Shown here in pieces: positions 29,316-41,913 of a DNA stretch of 64,000 nt. Below the pieces are notes generated by a model. The model was given only the letters and a program-made list of their open reading frames with translations, had not been told where the DNA came from and searched no databases. Source of the DNA: Pseudomonas marginalis (GTDB taxonomy: Bacteria > Pseudomonadota > Gammaproteobacteria > Pseudomonadales > Pseudomonadaceae); assembly GCF_024169655.1 (NCBI RefSeq), contig NZ_JALJWV010000001.1:2609001-2673000 (forward strand). Direction: 5' to 3'. Position 1 is the first letter of the stretch. Each line of letters opens with the position of its first letter. The position numbers were made by a program, and so were the translations under genes.

Positions 29316-30734
29316 TCAAAACGACCGCACAATCCGTCCCAAGGTCTCCATCGCTTTTTCCGAGGCCTCGGACCACGGGCTGCCGTAGTTCAAGCGGATA
29401 CAGTTCCTGAAACGCTGGGTCGCCGAGAAAATCGGCCCCGGTGCGATGCTGATGCCCTGGGCCAACGCCATCTGGAACAACTTGAGCGAGTCTGTCTGTT
29501 CCGGCAGTTCCAGCCAGAGGAAGTACCCGCCGGCCGGCTGGCTGACCCGCGTCTGCGCCGGAAAATATCGCGCAATGGCCGCGAGCATCGCGCTTTGCTG
29601 TTCTTCCAGGGCATAGCGCAACTTGCGCAAGTGCCGGTCATAGCCGCCGTGTTGCAGGTAGTCGGCAATCGCAGCCTGAGCGGGCATCGATGGGCATAGC
29701 GAGGTCATCAGCTTCAGGCGCTCGACCTTTTGCGCATAGCGCCCGGCCGCCACCCAGCCAATGCGATAGCCCGGTGCCAGGCTCTTGGCGAAGGAGCCGC
29801 AGTGCATCACCAGGCCCTCGGTGTCGAAGGCCTTGGCGGGTTTCGGCGCCTGTTGTCCGTAGTACAACTCTGCGTAGACGTCGTCCTCGATCAACGGCAC
29901 CTGATGGCGGCGCAGCAGTTCCACCAGTGCCTGTTTCTTCGCTTCCGGCAGCGTCGCGCCGATGGGGTTCTGAAAGCTGGTCATGGTCCAGCAGGCTTTG
30001 ATCGGGTAGCGCTCCAGGCTTTGCGCCAAGGCGTTGAGGTCGATGCCATCGCGCGGATGCACGGGAATTTCCACCGCTTTGAGTTTCAGGCGTTCCAGTA
30101 CTTGCAGGCAGGCATAAAACGCCGGCGCTTCAATGGCCACCAGATCGCCCGGCTCGGTGACGGCCTGCAGGCACAGGTTCAACGCTTCGAGGGCGCCGTT
30201 GGTGATCAGTAGCTCCTCCATCGGCAGCATCAGGCCGCCGACCATGTACCGCAGGGCAATCTGCCGACGCAGTTGCGGGTTGCCCGGCGACATGTCGGTC
30301 ACCACCAGGCGCGGGTCCATTTCACGGCCGGCGCTGGCCAGGGAGCGGGCCAGGCGCGGCAGCGGGAACAGCATCGGGCTGGGGAAGGCCGAACCGAACG
30401 GCACGGTATTCGGGTCTTTGATGGAGTCGAGGACCGAGAACACCAGTTCGCTCACATCGACTTCGGTGGACTCATGCACATGTTCACTCACCACCGGCTC
30501 GGAAAACGGGCTGGGCGCGTGGGTGTTGACGAAATAGCCGGAACGCGGCCGCGCCCGGATCAGGCCGCGGCGCTCCAGCAAGTAATACGCCTGGAACACC
30601 GTGGACGGACTGACGCCGTAGGTCTGGCTGGCATAGCGCACCGAGGGCACTCGCTGGCCAGGGCCGAGCACGCCGGAGCGGATCAGTTCTGCAATGTCGT
30701 CGGCGAATTTTTCGTAGCGTTTCAGGGTGGCCAA
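29316..30734 (-). CDS. MocR-type GntR/aminotransferase regulator
   Basis: A 472-residue fusion of an N-terminal GntR winged helix (about 1-75, SVRYASQTYGVSPSTVFQAYYLL) to a fold-I aminotransferase-like domain. The PLP lysine is visible in SFAKSLAPGYRIGW. Such regulators sense PLP or an amine and control adjacent metabolic genes; the target is not obvious, with ccoG upstream in the same direction and an unknown gene downstream. The start is a TTG at 30734 preceded by GAGAAG; no ATG fits the conserved N-terminus. Confidence 0.88.
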   Translation of the reverse strand: MATLKRYEKFADDIAELIRSGVLGPGQRVPSVRYASQTYGVSPSTVFQAYYLLERRGLIRARPRSGYFVNTHAPSPFSEPVVSEHVHESTEVDVSELVFSVLDSIKDPNTVPFGSAFPSPMLFPLPRLARSLASAGREMDPRLVVTDMSPGNPQLRRQIALRYMVGGLMLPMEELLITNGALEALNLCLQAVTEPGDLVAIEAPAFYACLQVLERLKLKAVEIPVHPRDGIDLNALAQSLERYPIKACWTMTSFQNPIGATLPEAKKQALVELLRRHQVPLIEDDVYAELYYGQQAPKPAKAFDTEGLVMHCGSFAKSLAPGYRIGWVAAGRYAQKVERLKLMTSLCPSMPAQAAIADYLQHGGYDRHLRKLRYALEEQQSAMLAAIARYFPAQTRVSQPAGGYFLWLELPEQTDSLKLFQMALAQGISIAPGPIFSATQRFRNCIRLNYGSPWSEASEKAMETLGRIVRSF

Positions 30735-30819
30735 ATTATTCTTCTCAGGATGTACGCAGGGCGAAATGTGGCAGCCGGCAAGCCAGCGGCCACATTTTAT
30801 CTTTTATGCAGGCGAACCC

Positions 30820-32235
30820 TCAGCGGTTCAACGGCGCCACGAAGCGGCTGTCGGCAGCGCTATAGACCCACGGTTCGTCGACGTCCGTGACCTTGAAGCG
30901 CAGGGTCTGCGAACTGCTCGCCGGCTTGTCCGCCAGTAAGGCCACCGACACCGGTACATCGCTGATTTCCCCGGGTGCCAGGCTGATCTGGGTCTTGCCT
31001 TGCAACTGGAAGCCCTCGGCATCCACCAGCTCCAGGCGGTAATCCTGGCGTTGCTGGGTCTTGTTGATGACCTTGAGGCTGTAGATGTTTTCGATCTGGC
31101 CCTGGCTGTTCTCGCGGAACATGCCGCGGTCCTTGGTCACGTCCAGCGACACCATCGGCCTTTGCACCAGCGCCACGACCAGCGCGGCGATCATCACCAG
31201 CAGCACCGCACTGTAGCCGATCAGGCGTGGCCTGAGCAGGTGGGTCTTGCCGCCTTGCAGTTGATGTTCGCTGGTATAGCTCACCAGGCCGCGAGCGTAG
31301 CCCATTTTGTCCATGATCGAATCGCAGGCATCGATGCATGCCGCGCAGCCGATACATTCCATTTGCAGGCCATCGCGGATGTCGATGCCGGTGGGGCACA
31401 CCTGCACGCACAAGTGGCAATCGATGCAGTCGCCCAGGCCGACGTCGGCTGGTTTGGCCTCACGCTTGCGCGGGCCGCGGTGTTCGCCACGGGCTGCATC
31501 GTAGGAGATGGTCAGGGTGTCCTTGTCGAACATCACGCTCTGGAACCGCGCATATGGGCACATGTGCATGCACACCGCTTCGCGCATCCAGCCGGCGTTG
31601 ATGTAAGTGGCGGCGGTGAAAAACACCACCCAGAACAGGCTCACGCCACCCAGTTGCCAGGTCAGCAGTTCGGCGGCCAGCGGGCGTATGGGCGTGAAGT
31701 AACCGACAAAGGTCAGCCCGGTCAGCACGCTGATACCCAACCACAGCGTATGTTTGGCCGAGCGCCGCGCCAGTTTGTTCAGGCTCCAGGGCGCCGCTTG
31801 CAGCTTGATGCGCTGGTTGCGTTCGCCTTCGGTGACTTTTTCACACCACATGAACAGCCAGGTAAACGAGCTTTGCGGGCAGGTGTAACCGCACCACACC
31901 CGGCCGGCGAACACGGTGATCGCAAACAGGCCGAAGGCACAGATGATCAGCAGCGCCGACAGCAGGATGAAGTCCTGCGGCCAGAAGGTCGCACCGAAAA
32001 TGTGGAACTTGCTTTCGGCCAAGTCCCACAGTACGGCCTGGCGACCGCCCCAGTTCAGCCACACGGTGCCGAAAAACGCCAGGAACAGAAAGCCTGCACC
32101 GGCGACGCGCAAGGTGCGGAACAGGCCGGTAAAGCTACGGGTATGGATCGGGTTGTCGCTGGATTGGGCCTTCACCTTCTTCGGGTGTGCAGGCTCGTGG
32201 ATTTCCACGGTTCGGACGGGGATTATTTCGCTCAT
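30820..32235 (-). CDS. ccoG: Cytochrome c oxidase accessory protein CcoG
   Basis: A 471-residue membrane ferredoxin (RdxA/FixG type) needed for cbb3 oxidase assembly, where it is thought to reduce copper. It has about five membrane helices, two 4Fe-4S motifs (CIDCHLCVQVCP and CIGCAACIDAC), extra cysteines in WCGYTCPQ and CMHMCPYA, and a C-terminal Ig-like periplasmic domain. The usual ccoNOPQ and ccoHIS genes are not in the window, so this copy stands alone. The ATG at 32235 is preferred; an upstream ATG at 32259 is in frame. No clear Anr box (TTGAT-N4-ATCAA) was found upstream. Confidence 0.94.
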   Translation of the reverse strand: MSEIIPVRTVEIHEPAHPKKVKAQSSDNPIHTRSFTGLFRTLRVAGAGFLFLAFFGTVWLNWGGRQAVLWDLAESKFHIFGATFWPQDFILLSALLIICAFGLFAITVFAGRVWCGYTCPQSSFTWLFMWCEKVTEGERNQRIKLQAAPWSLNKLARRSAKHTLWLGISVLTGLTFVGYFTPIRPLAAELLTWQLGGVSLFWVVFFTAATYINAGWMREAVCMHMCPYARFQSVMFDKDTLTISYDAARGEHRGPRKREAKPADVGLGDCIDCHLCVQVCPTGIDIRDGLQMECIGCAACIDACDSIMDKMGYARGLVSYTSEHQLQGGKTHLLRPRLIGYSAVLLVMIAALVVALVQRPMVSLDVTKDRGMFRENSQGQIENIYSLKVINKTQQRQDYRLELVDAEGFQLQGKTQISLAPGEISDVPVSVALLADKPASSSQTLRFKVTDVDEPWVYSAADSRFVAPLNR

Positions 32236-32419
32236 GGTCGTTCGCTCATCAGCCTCCATCAGGCCGACGAACTATGCTCGCCGTGCTGTTTGCATAACAG
32301 ACTCAGGTGTGGCGATAAAAAGCGGATCAGATGCGCTGCCAAAGCGCCACTGCGACAATGTGCTGCACCCCGTGGCGCCTGGGGCGCAGCTCGGTTCAGC
32401 GTGTGCTGACACAGATCAA

Positions 32420-32659
32420 TCAAATCACCGAATCACTGTCGCTGGCCTTCAGGTGTTTGCGCCCATCCTTGGCGCCGGCGACGGTCAGTGCATCGGCCTC
32501 GACCTCGGTGATGTAGATCCGGTCGTCGTTCAACGCCACGAAAGACATGGATTTTTCGCTGTCGGTACTGACGGTGACTTGGGACGCGGGCAGGCTTTGT
32601 TCCTGGCCGTTGTCATCGACCGTGAAGTAGCAGATCTGGTTTTCGATACGTACAGGCAT
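32420..32659 (-). CDS. DUF3203-like small protein
   Basis: A 79-residue acidic protein (MPVRIENQICYFTVDD.. to ..HLKASDSDSVI) resembling DUF3203, a small Pseudomonas-restricted family of unknown function. AAGGAG stands 6-8 bases before the ATG. No signal peptide or membrane segment. It lies 13 bases downstream of the proline-rich gene and is probably cotranscribed with it; both are divergent from glgE. Confidence 0.72.
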   Translation of the reverse strand: MPVRIENQICYFTVDDNGQEQSLPASQVTVSTDSEKSMSFVALNDDRIYITEVEADALTVAGAKDGRKHLKASDSDSVI

Positions 32660-32672
32660 GGTGAACTCCTTG

Positions 32673-32846
32673 TCATCGTCTGGTGATGGTGAGGGGATAG
32701 CATTGGGCTGAGGGTTCCTCCACCCGCACGGGCGGGTCTTGCGGCGGTTCCTCCTCAGGAGGCGCAGCCGGGTCCGGTTCGGTGGGCGGCAGGGTCGGCT
32801 TGTCGATATTCGGATCGGGCGTTTGCGCGGGAATCGGGATATTCAT
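32673..32846 (-). CDS. Proline-rich small protein
   Basis: A 57-residue protein with about 19 prolines (PTEPDPAAPPEEEPPQDPP), acidic and probably disordered, ending SAQCYPLTITRR. The ATG at 32846 has a perfect AGGAGG ribosome site 7 bases upstream, which is the main evidence that it is translated. No known family. First gene of a probable two-gene unit divergent from the glgE operon. Confidence 0.6.
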   Translation of the reverse strand: MNIPIPAQTPDPNIDKPTLPPTEPDPAAPPEEEPPQDPPVRVEEPSAQCYPLTITRR

Positions 32847-33051
32847 CGGTGTGGCCTCCTTTGTGCTTTGCTCTATCGGTGGACAATTGCCTGGGGGAAT
32901 TGATTCCCCCCGTCGATGGCGGCACATCCACCTGAACTTTTCACCCGGACCCGGGCTCGGACCTTATGTGGCCCTGCTCAGGGAGAGCGGTGTCGTATCA
33001 GAATTCGGATCAAGCAAAGAGCGTCCACAGGGCGTAAGGGGAAGATGCTCG

Positions 33052-35040
33052 ATGACTGCTGAAACACTGACTCCAAACGATTACATACTGCCGCTGTCCC
33101 AGGCGTTGTTGCTGCCTCGCATCGCGATTGAAAGCACCACGCCGGTGATCGACGGCGGCGAATTTGCCGTCAAGGCCGTGGTCGGCCAGCGCATCAACGT
33201 CACCAGCAAGGTGTTCGCCGATGGCCACGACAAGCTCGCGGTACTGATCCGCTGGCGCGCCCTGCACGATGAGAGCTGGCACAGCGAGGTCATGGCCGAT
33301 ATCGGCAACGACGGCTGGGAGGGCGCATTTACTGTCACCGTCCAAGGGCCCCATGAATATTGCATCGAAGCCTGGCTCGATACCTTTGCCAGCTTTTGCT
33401 ACGAACTGCGCAAGAAACACGAGGCCGGCGTGCCGGTCAGCCTTGAGTTGCAGGAAGGCCGCAGCCTGGTGCTGCTGGCCGCCGAGCGCAGTGACAATGA
33501 GCTGCGCGAGCGCCTGATGCGCTTGCACCACGAGCTCTCCGGCCTGCTGGAAACCGAGCAGGTTGCGCTGTTCCTGCACGAAGACAGTGCGTACCTGATG
33601 ACCCGGGCTGACCACCGCGCCTATTTGAGCATCAGTAACGTGTACCCGATCGATGTGGAGCGCGAGCGTGCGCAGTTCGCCAGTTGGTACGAGCTGTTTC
33701 CCCGCTCTATCACCGACCATCCAGCGCGTCACGGTACATTCCTCGACGTGCATTCGCGCTTGTCGATGATCCATGACATGGGGTTTGACGTGCTGTACTT
33801 CCCGCCGATCCACCCCATCGGCCGCCGCCACCGCAAAGGCAAGAACAATGCCTTGAGTGCCGGCCTGGACGATCCGGGCAGCCCCTACGCAATCGGCAGC
33901 GAGGAGGGCGGCCACGACGCGATTCACCCGCAACTGGGCAGCCGCGACGATTTTCGGCGCCTGGTCAAGGCTGCCGCCGACCATGGCCTGGAAGTCGCTC
34001 TGGACTTCGCCATTCAGTGCTCCCAGGACCACCCATGGCTCAAGCAGCACCCGGGCTGGTTCAACTGGCGCCCGGACGGCACGATCAAATACGCGGAAAA
34101 CCCGCCGAAAAAGTACCAGGACATTGTCAACGTCGATTTCTACGCCGCCGATGCGATCCCCAGCCTGTGGACCGAGCTGCGTGACGTGGTGATCGCTTGG
34201 GTCGAGGAGGGCGTGAAGACATTCCGCGTCGATAACCCTCACACCAAGCCGCTGCCATTCTGGCAATGGCTGATCAGCGACGTGCGGTCCAAGTACCCGG
34301 AGGTGATCTTCCTCGCCGAAGCGTTCACCACGCCGGCAATGATGGCGCGCTTGGGCAAGGTCGGTTACTCCCAGAGCTACACCTATTTCACCTGGCGCAA
34401 CACCAAGGCCGAGCTGGGCGAGTACTTGGCGCAATTGAACGAGTCGCCATGGCGCGAGTGCTACCGGCCGAACTTCTTCGTCAACACCCCGGACATCAAC
34501 CCCGCGTTCCTGCATCAATCCGGGCGCCCGGGCTTTTTGATCCGCGCCGCGCTGGCGACCATGGGTTCAGGCTTGTGGGGCATGTATTCGGGTTTTGAGC
34601 TGTGCGAAGCCGCGCCGGTGCCGGGCAAGGAAGAGTACCTGGATTCGGAGAAATACGAGATCCGCCCACGGGACTTCACCGCGCCCGGCAACATCATCGC
34701 CGAGATCGCCCAACTCAACCGCATCCGCCGGCAAAACCCGGCGTTGCACACCCACCTGGGGCTCAAGCTCTACAACGCCTGGAACGAGAACATCCTGTAC
34801 TTCGGCAAGCGCAGCGAAGACGGCAGCAATTTCATCCTGGTGGCGGTCAACCTCGACCCGTTCAATGCCCAGGAGGCGCAATTCGAATTACCGCTGTGGG
34901 AGCTGGGCCTGCCGGACGACGCCCACACCCAGGGCGAAGATCTGATGAACGGCCATCGCTGGACCTGGTACGGCAAGACCCAATGGATGCGGCTGGAGCC
35001 GCAGATGCCGTTTGGGATCTGGCGCATCACCACGTACTAA
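33052..35040 (+). CDS. glgE: Maltose-1-phosphate maltosyltransferase
   Basis: A 662-residue GH13 enzyme that transfers maltosyl units from alpha-maltose 1-phosphate to growing alpha-1,4-glucan. The catalytic aspartate is in FRVDNPHTKPL, the acid/base glutamate in FLAEAFT and the third carboxylate in NTPDINP; the N-terminal ~190 residues form the family-specific beta domain. The start at 33052 is set by AAGGGGAAG upstream and the length of homologues; the in-frame extension to 32782 covers the divergent promoter region. It is first in the operon with treS-mak and glgB. Confidence 0.95.
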   Translation: MTAETLTPNDYILPLSQALLLPRIAIESTTPVIDGGEFAVKAVVGQRINVTSKVFADGHDKLAVLIRWRALHDESWHSEVMADIGNDGWEGAFTVTVQGPHEYCIEAWLDTFASFCYELRKKHEAGVPVSLELQEGRSLVLLAAERSDNELRERLMRLHHELSGLLETEQVALFLHEDSAYLMTRADHRAYLSISNVYPIDVERERAQFASWYELFPRSITDHPARHGTFLDVHSRLSMIHDMGFDVLYFPPIHPIGRRHRKGKNNALSAGLDDPGSPYAIGSEEGGHDAIHPQLGSRDDFRRLVKAAADHGLEVALDFAIQCSQDHPWLKQHPGWFNWRPDGTIKYAENPPKKYQDIVNVDFYAADAIPSLWTELRDVVIAWVEEGVKTFRVDNPHTKPLPFWQWLISDVRSKYPEVIFLAEAFTTPAMMARLGKVGYSQSYTYFTWRNTKAELGEYLAQLNESPWRECYRPNFFVNTPDINPAFLHQSGRPGFLIRAALATMGSGLWGMYSGFELCEAAPVPGKEEYLDSEKYEIRPRDFTAPGNIIAEIAQLNRIRRQNPALHTHLGLKLYNAWNENILYFGKRSEDGSNFILVAVNLDPFNAQEAQFELPLWELGLPDDAHTQGEDLMNGHRWTWYGKTQWMRLEPQMPFGIWRITTY

Positions 35041-35110
35041 GCGTAGTAGGGCTCCTTGCACATCGAGCCGGTTCAGTCTGCAAGCATTCTCGAGTTTTCA
35101 GGAGTTTCCA

Positions 35111-38454
<3,344 letters not shown>

Positions 38455-38458
<4 letters not shown>

Positions 38459-40692
38459 GCTTTACAAATAAAGAACCGCTGCAGCCAAAACTGACTGCAA
38501 TGCCGGCGTCCAAGGACGTCGAAGCGCTGGTGCGCGCCGAGCACCATGATCCGTTCTCGGTTCTCGGGCCCCATGATGATGAGCACGGCGGCCAGTTTAT
38601 CCGTGCGTTCCTGCCGGAGGCCTTGAGCGTCCAGGTGCTGAGTCGCGACGGCGGCGAGCCGATCGGCAGCCTCGACGCGACCTCGGTGCCGGGCTTGTTT
38701 ATCGGGCATTTCAGCAGTCGCCAGGCCTACGTGTTGAAGATCCAATGGGCCGGTGGCGAACAGATCACCGAGGACCCTTACAGCTTCCAGCAACTGCTGC
38801 TGGGGGAAATGGACCTGTACCTGTTTGCCGAAGGCAATCACCGCGACCTCAGCAACTGCCTGGGTGCCCAGGTGACCACGGTCGATGGCGTGCAGGGCGT
38901 GCGCTTCGCCGTATGGGCGCCGAACGCCCGGCGTGTTTCGGTGGTGGGCGACTTCAATATCTGGGATGGCCGGCGCCACCCGATGCGCCTGCGGCATCCA
39001 TCCGGCGTGTGGGAGATCTTTATCCCGCGCCTGCAACCGGGCGCGGCCTACAAGTACGAAATCCTCGGCGCCAACGGCATCTTGCCGCTCAAGGCCGACC
39101 CGATGGCCCTGGCCACCCAGATGCCACCCGACACCGCGTCGAAAGTCGCTGCGCCGCTGCAGGTCGACTGGCAGGACCACGCGTGGATGCAGGTGCGCAC
39201 CGAAAAGCAGAAGTCCACCGCGCCGCTGTCGATTTATGAATTGCACGTCGGCTCCTGGCAGTGCGAACTGGACGAGGCCGGTGAGGTTTCGCGCCAGTAC
39301 GGCTGGCGCGAACTGACCGAGCGGCTGATTCCGTATGTGCAGCAACTGGGGTTCACCCATATCGAGCTGATGCCGATCATGGAACACCCGTTCGGCGGCT
39401 CCTGGGGCTATCAAGCGTTGTCCCAGTTCGCGCCGACTGCGCGCTTCGGTTCGCCGCAAGAGTTCGCCGAGTTCGTCAATGCCTGTCACCAGGCCGACAT
39501 TGGCGTGATCCTCGACTGGGTGCCGGCGCATTTTCCCACCGATACCCACGGCCTCGCGCAATTCGATGGCACGGCGTTGTACGAATACGCCAACCCGCTG
39601 GAAGGCTTCCACCAGGATTGGGACACGTTGATCTACAACCTGGGCCGCACCGAAGTGCATGGCTTTATGCTGGCCTCGGCGCTGCATTGGCTCAAACACT
39701 TCCACGTCGATGGCCTGCGCGTGGATGCCGTGGCCTCGATGCTGTACCGCGATTATTCGCGCAAGGCCGGCGAATGGGTGCCCAACCGCTATGGCGGCCG
39801 CGAGAACCTGGAAGCCATCGACTTCCTGCGGCACTTGAACGACGTGGTCGCCCTGGAAGCGCCTGGCGCGCTGGTGATCGCCGAAGAATCCACGGCCTGG
39901 CCGGGCGTCAGCCAGCCGACCCAACAGGGTGGCCTGGGCTTCAACTACAAGTGGAACATGGGCTGGATGCACGATTCCCTGCATTACATCCAGCAAGACC
40001 CGGTGTACCGCGCGCACCATCACAATGAACTGAGTTTCGGCCTGGTGTATGCCTGGTCCGAGCGCTTCATCCTGCCGATCTCCCACGATGAAGTGGTCCA
40101 TGGCAAGCACTCGCTGATCGACAAGATGCCCGGCGACCGCTGGCAGAAATTCGCCAACCTGCGTGCCTACCTGAGTTTCATGTGGATGCACCCGGGCAAG
40201 AAGCTGCTGTTCATGGGCTGCGAGTTCGGCCAATGGCGCGAGTGGAACCACGACCAGCAACTGGACTGGTACCTGCTGCAATACCCCGAACACCGTGGGG
40301 TACAGAAGCTGGTCGGTGACTTGAATCGCCTGTACCGCGAGGAGCCGGCGCTGTATGAGCAGGACGACGCGCCCCAGGGTTTCCAGTGGCTGATCGGCGA
40401 CGATGCGATCAACAGCGTCTATGCCTGGCTGCGCTGGAGCAAGGACGGTCGCCCAGTGCTGGTGGTGGCCAACTTCACGCCGGTGCCCCGTGAAGCCTAC
40501 ACGGTCGGCGTACCGTTTGCCGGGCGTTGGAGCGAGGTGATCAACAGTGATGCGGACACGTATGCCGGTTCCAACTATGGCAATGGCGGCGGGGTGTTCA
40601 CCGAAGATGAGCCGCGGCATGGGCAGCCGGTGTCGCTGTCGTTGAATTTGCCGCCATTGGGCGTGCTGATTTTGCGTCCCCAAGACAGTTAA
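38455..40692 (+). CDS. glgB: 1,4-alpha-glucan branching enzyme
   Basis: A 745-residue GH13 branching enzyme with two N-terminal CBM48-type domains (the second around [20 protein letters not shown]) and the catalytic barrel: nucleophile in [10 protein letters not shown], acid in VIAEESTAW and [10 protein letters not shown]. It introduces alpha-1,6 branches into the glucan made by GlgE. Translational coupling to treS by ATGA shows the three genes act as one pathway: trehalose to maltose 1-phosphate to branched glucan. Confidence 0.96.
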
Positions 40693-40782
40693 GCGCGCTA
40701 AGGTGCTGGATTCTATTGTCCGCGCTAGTGGCAGGGTGCCACAATGGCGCCTTTGTCGCGGCAGTCGAATCAGGCGGATTTC

Positions 40783-41910
40783 ATGAATGGCCTTGGGCAT
40801 AAGCAAGACCAGGATTGCGTTATAGAAGAGCAGGTGCGAACCGACCGTTTGCATCAGTTGTTTCGTCAGTCGTTTGCGGCCATTTTTGGCAGTTACCTGG
40901 GCGCATCGATGCTCTGCTGGCTGTGCTGGGACCGTTTTGACCACCACGTCATGCAGGTATGGCTGGTGTTGCTGGGGGCGTCATCGCTGCTGCGGGTGAA
41001 AATGTTCCTGGAGTGGTTTCGCAGCCCCAACAGCGAGCGCACGCCGGAACGCTGGGAGCGCCGTTACTGGATCACCTTGATGCTGTCCGCCAGCATCTGG
41101 GGCGCCGGTGCTTTTGCGGTAATGCCCAGTGACGACCGGATGTCCCAAGTGCTGGTGATGCTGTTTACCGTGGGCATGTCTGTCAGCGCTGTGTCGTGCT
41201 ATTCGGCTTATCGTTACATGACGATGGTGTCCATGGGCCTGGTGCTGCTGCCGTGTACGCTGTGGCTGCTGTTTCAGCCATCGTCGATGCAGGTCGGGGT
41301 GGCGATTGCGGTGCTGGTGTTTTCTTCGTTTGTGGTCAGCGCCACGCGCAAGTTATCCGACGCCCTGGAAAAAGCTTTCCGCCTGACTCGGCAAATGGAA
41401 CGTGCCCACATTATTTCAACGCATGCCGCACAGACCGATGAACTCACCGGGCTGATGAACCGTCGTGCGTTTTTCGAGCATGCGCAGTTGTTGTACACCC
41501 AGTGTCGTCTCAACGAGCAACCGCTGTGCGCGTTGATGATGGACATGGATCACTTCAAGCAAATCAACGATACCTACGGTCATCAGGCCGGTGACCAGGT
41601 GTTGCGGCAGATCGGCGGAGTGATCTGCGCGTCGTTTCGCCAGGCCGATGTGTATGGTCGCCTGGGGGGTGAGGAGTTTGCGGTGTTGCTGCCCAATACG
41701 TCGCTGGAAACCGCTCGGAGTATCGCTGAGGAACTGATCAAGGCTATCTCCGGTATGGTGTTCGAACCTGTACAGGGCCTGACTGCCAGCCTCGGCGTGG
41801 CGTCGACCCATACTCGGGATGAGGACCTGCACGCGCTGATGAATAGCGCCGACAAGGCGCTCTATCGCGCCAAGGCCCTTGGCCGCAATCAAGTGGCTGT
41901 GGCGGAGTAG
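40783..41910 (+). CDS. Membrane-bound diguanylate cyclase
   Basis: A 375-residue GGDEF protein. About six hydrophobic helices occupy residues 30-200 and the catalytic domain follows from about 220, with an intact active site RLGGEEF. It should make cyclic di-GMP. DMDHFKQINDTYGH is the conserved GTP-binding start; an RxxD inhibitory site is not obvious before GGEEF. The ATG at 40783 has AGGCGG about 7 bases upstream; an in-frame ATG at 40744 would add 13 residues. Its stop faces the hybrid kinase stop with 3 bases between. Confidence 0.88.
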   Translation: MNGLGHKQDQDCVIEEQVRTDRLHQLFRQSFAAIFGSYLGASMLCWLCWDRFDHHVMQVWLVLLGASSLLRVKMFLEWFRSPNSERTPERWERRYWITLMLSASIWGAGAFAVMPSDDRMSQVLVMLFTVGMSVSAVSCYSAYRYMTMVSMGLVLLPCTLWLLFQPSSMQVGVAIAVLVFSSFVVSATRKLSDALEKAFRLTRQMERAHIISTHAAQTDELTGLMNRRAFFEHAQLLYTQCRLNEQPLCALMMDMDHFKQINDTYGHQAGDQVLRQIGGVICASFRQADVYGRLGGEEFAVLLPNTSLETARSIAEELIKAISGMVFEPVQGLTASLGVASTHTRDEDLHALMNSADKALYRAKALGRNQVAVAE

Positions 41911-41913
41911 GGC

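Noticed and set aside
32236..32419. Anr-type (TTGAT-N4-ATCAA) site before ccoG
   Set aside because: ATCAATCAAATCA is present but not as the required dyad; no acceptable site found.
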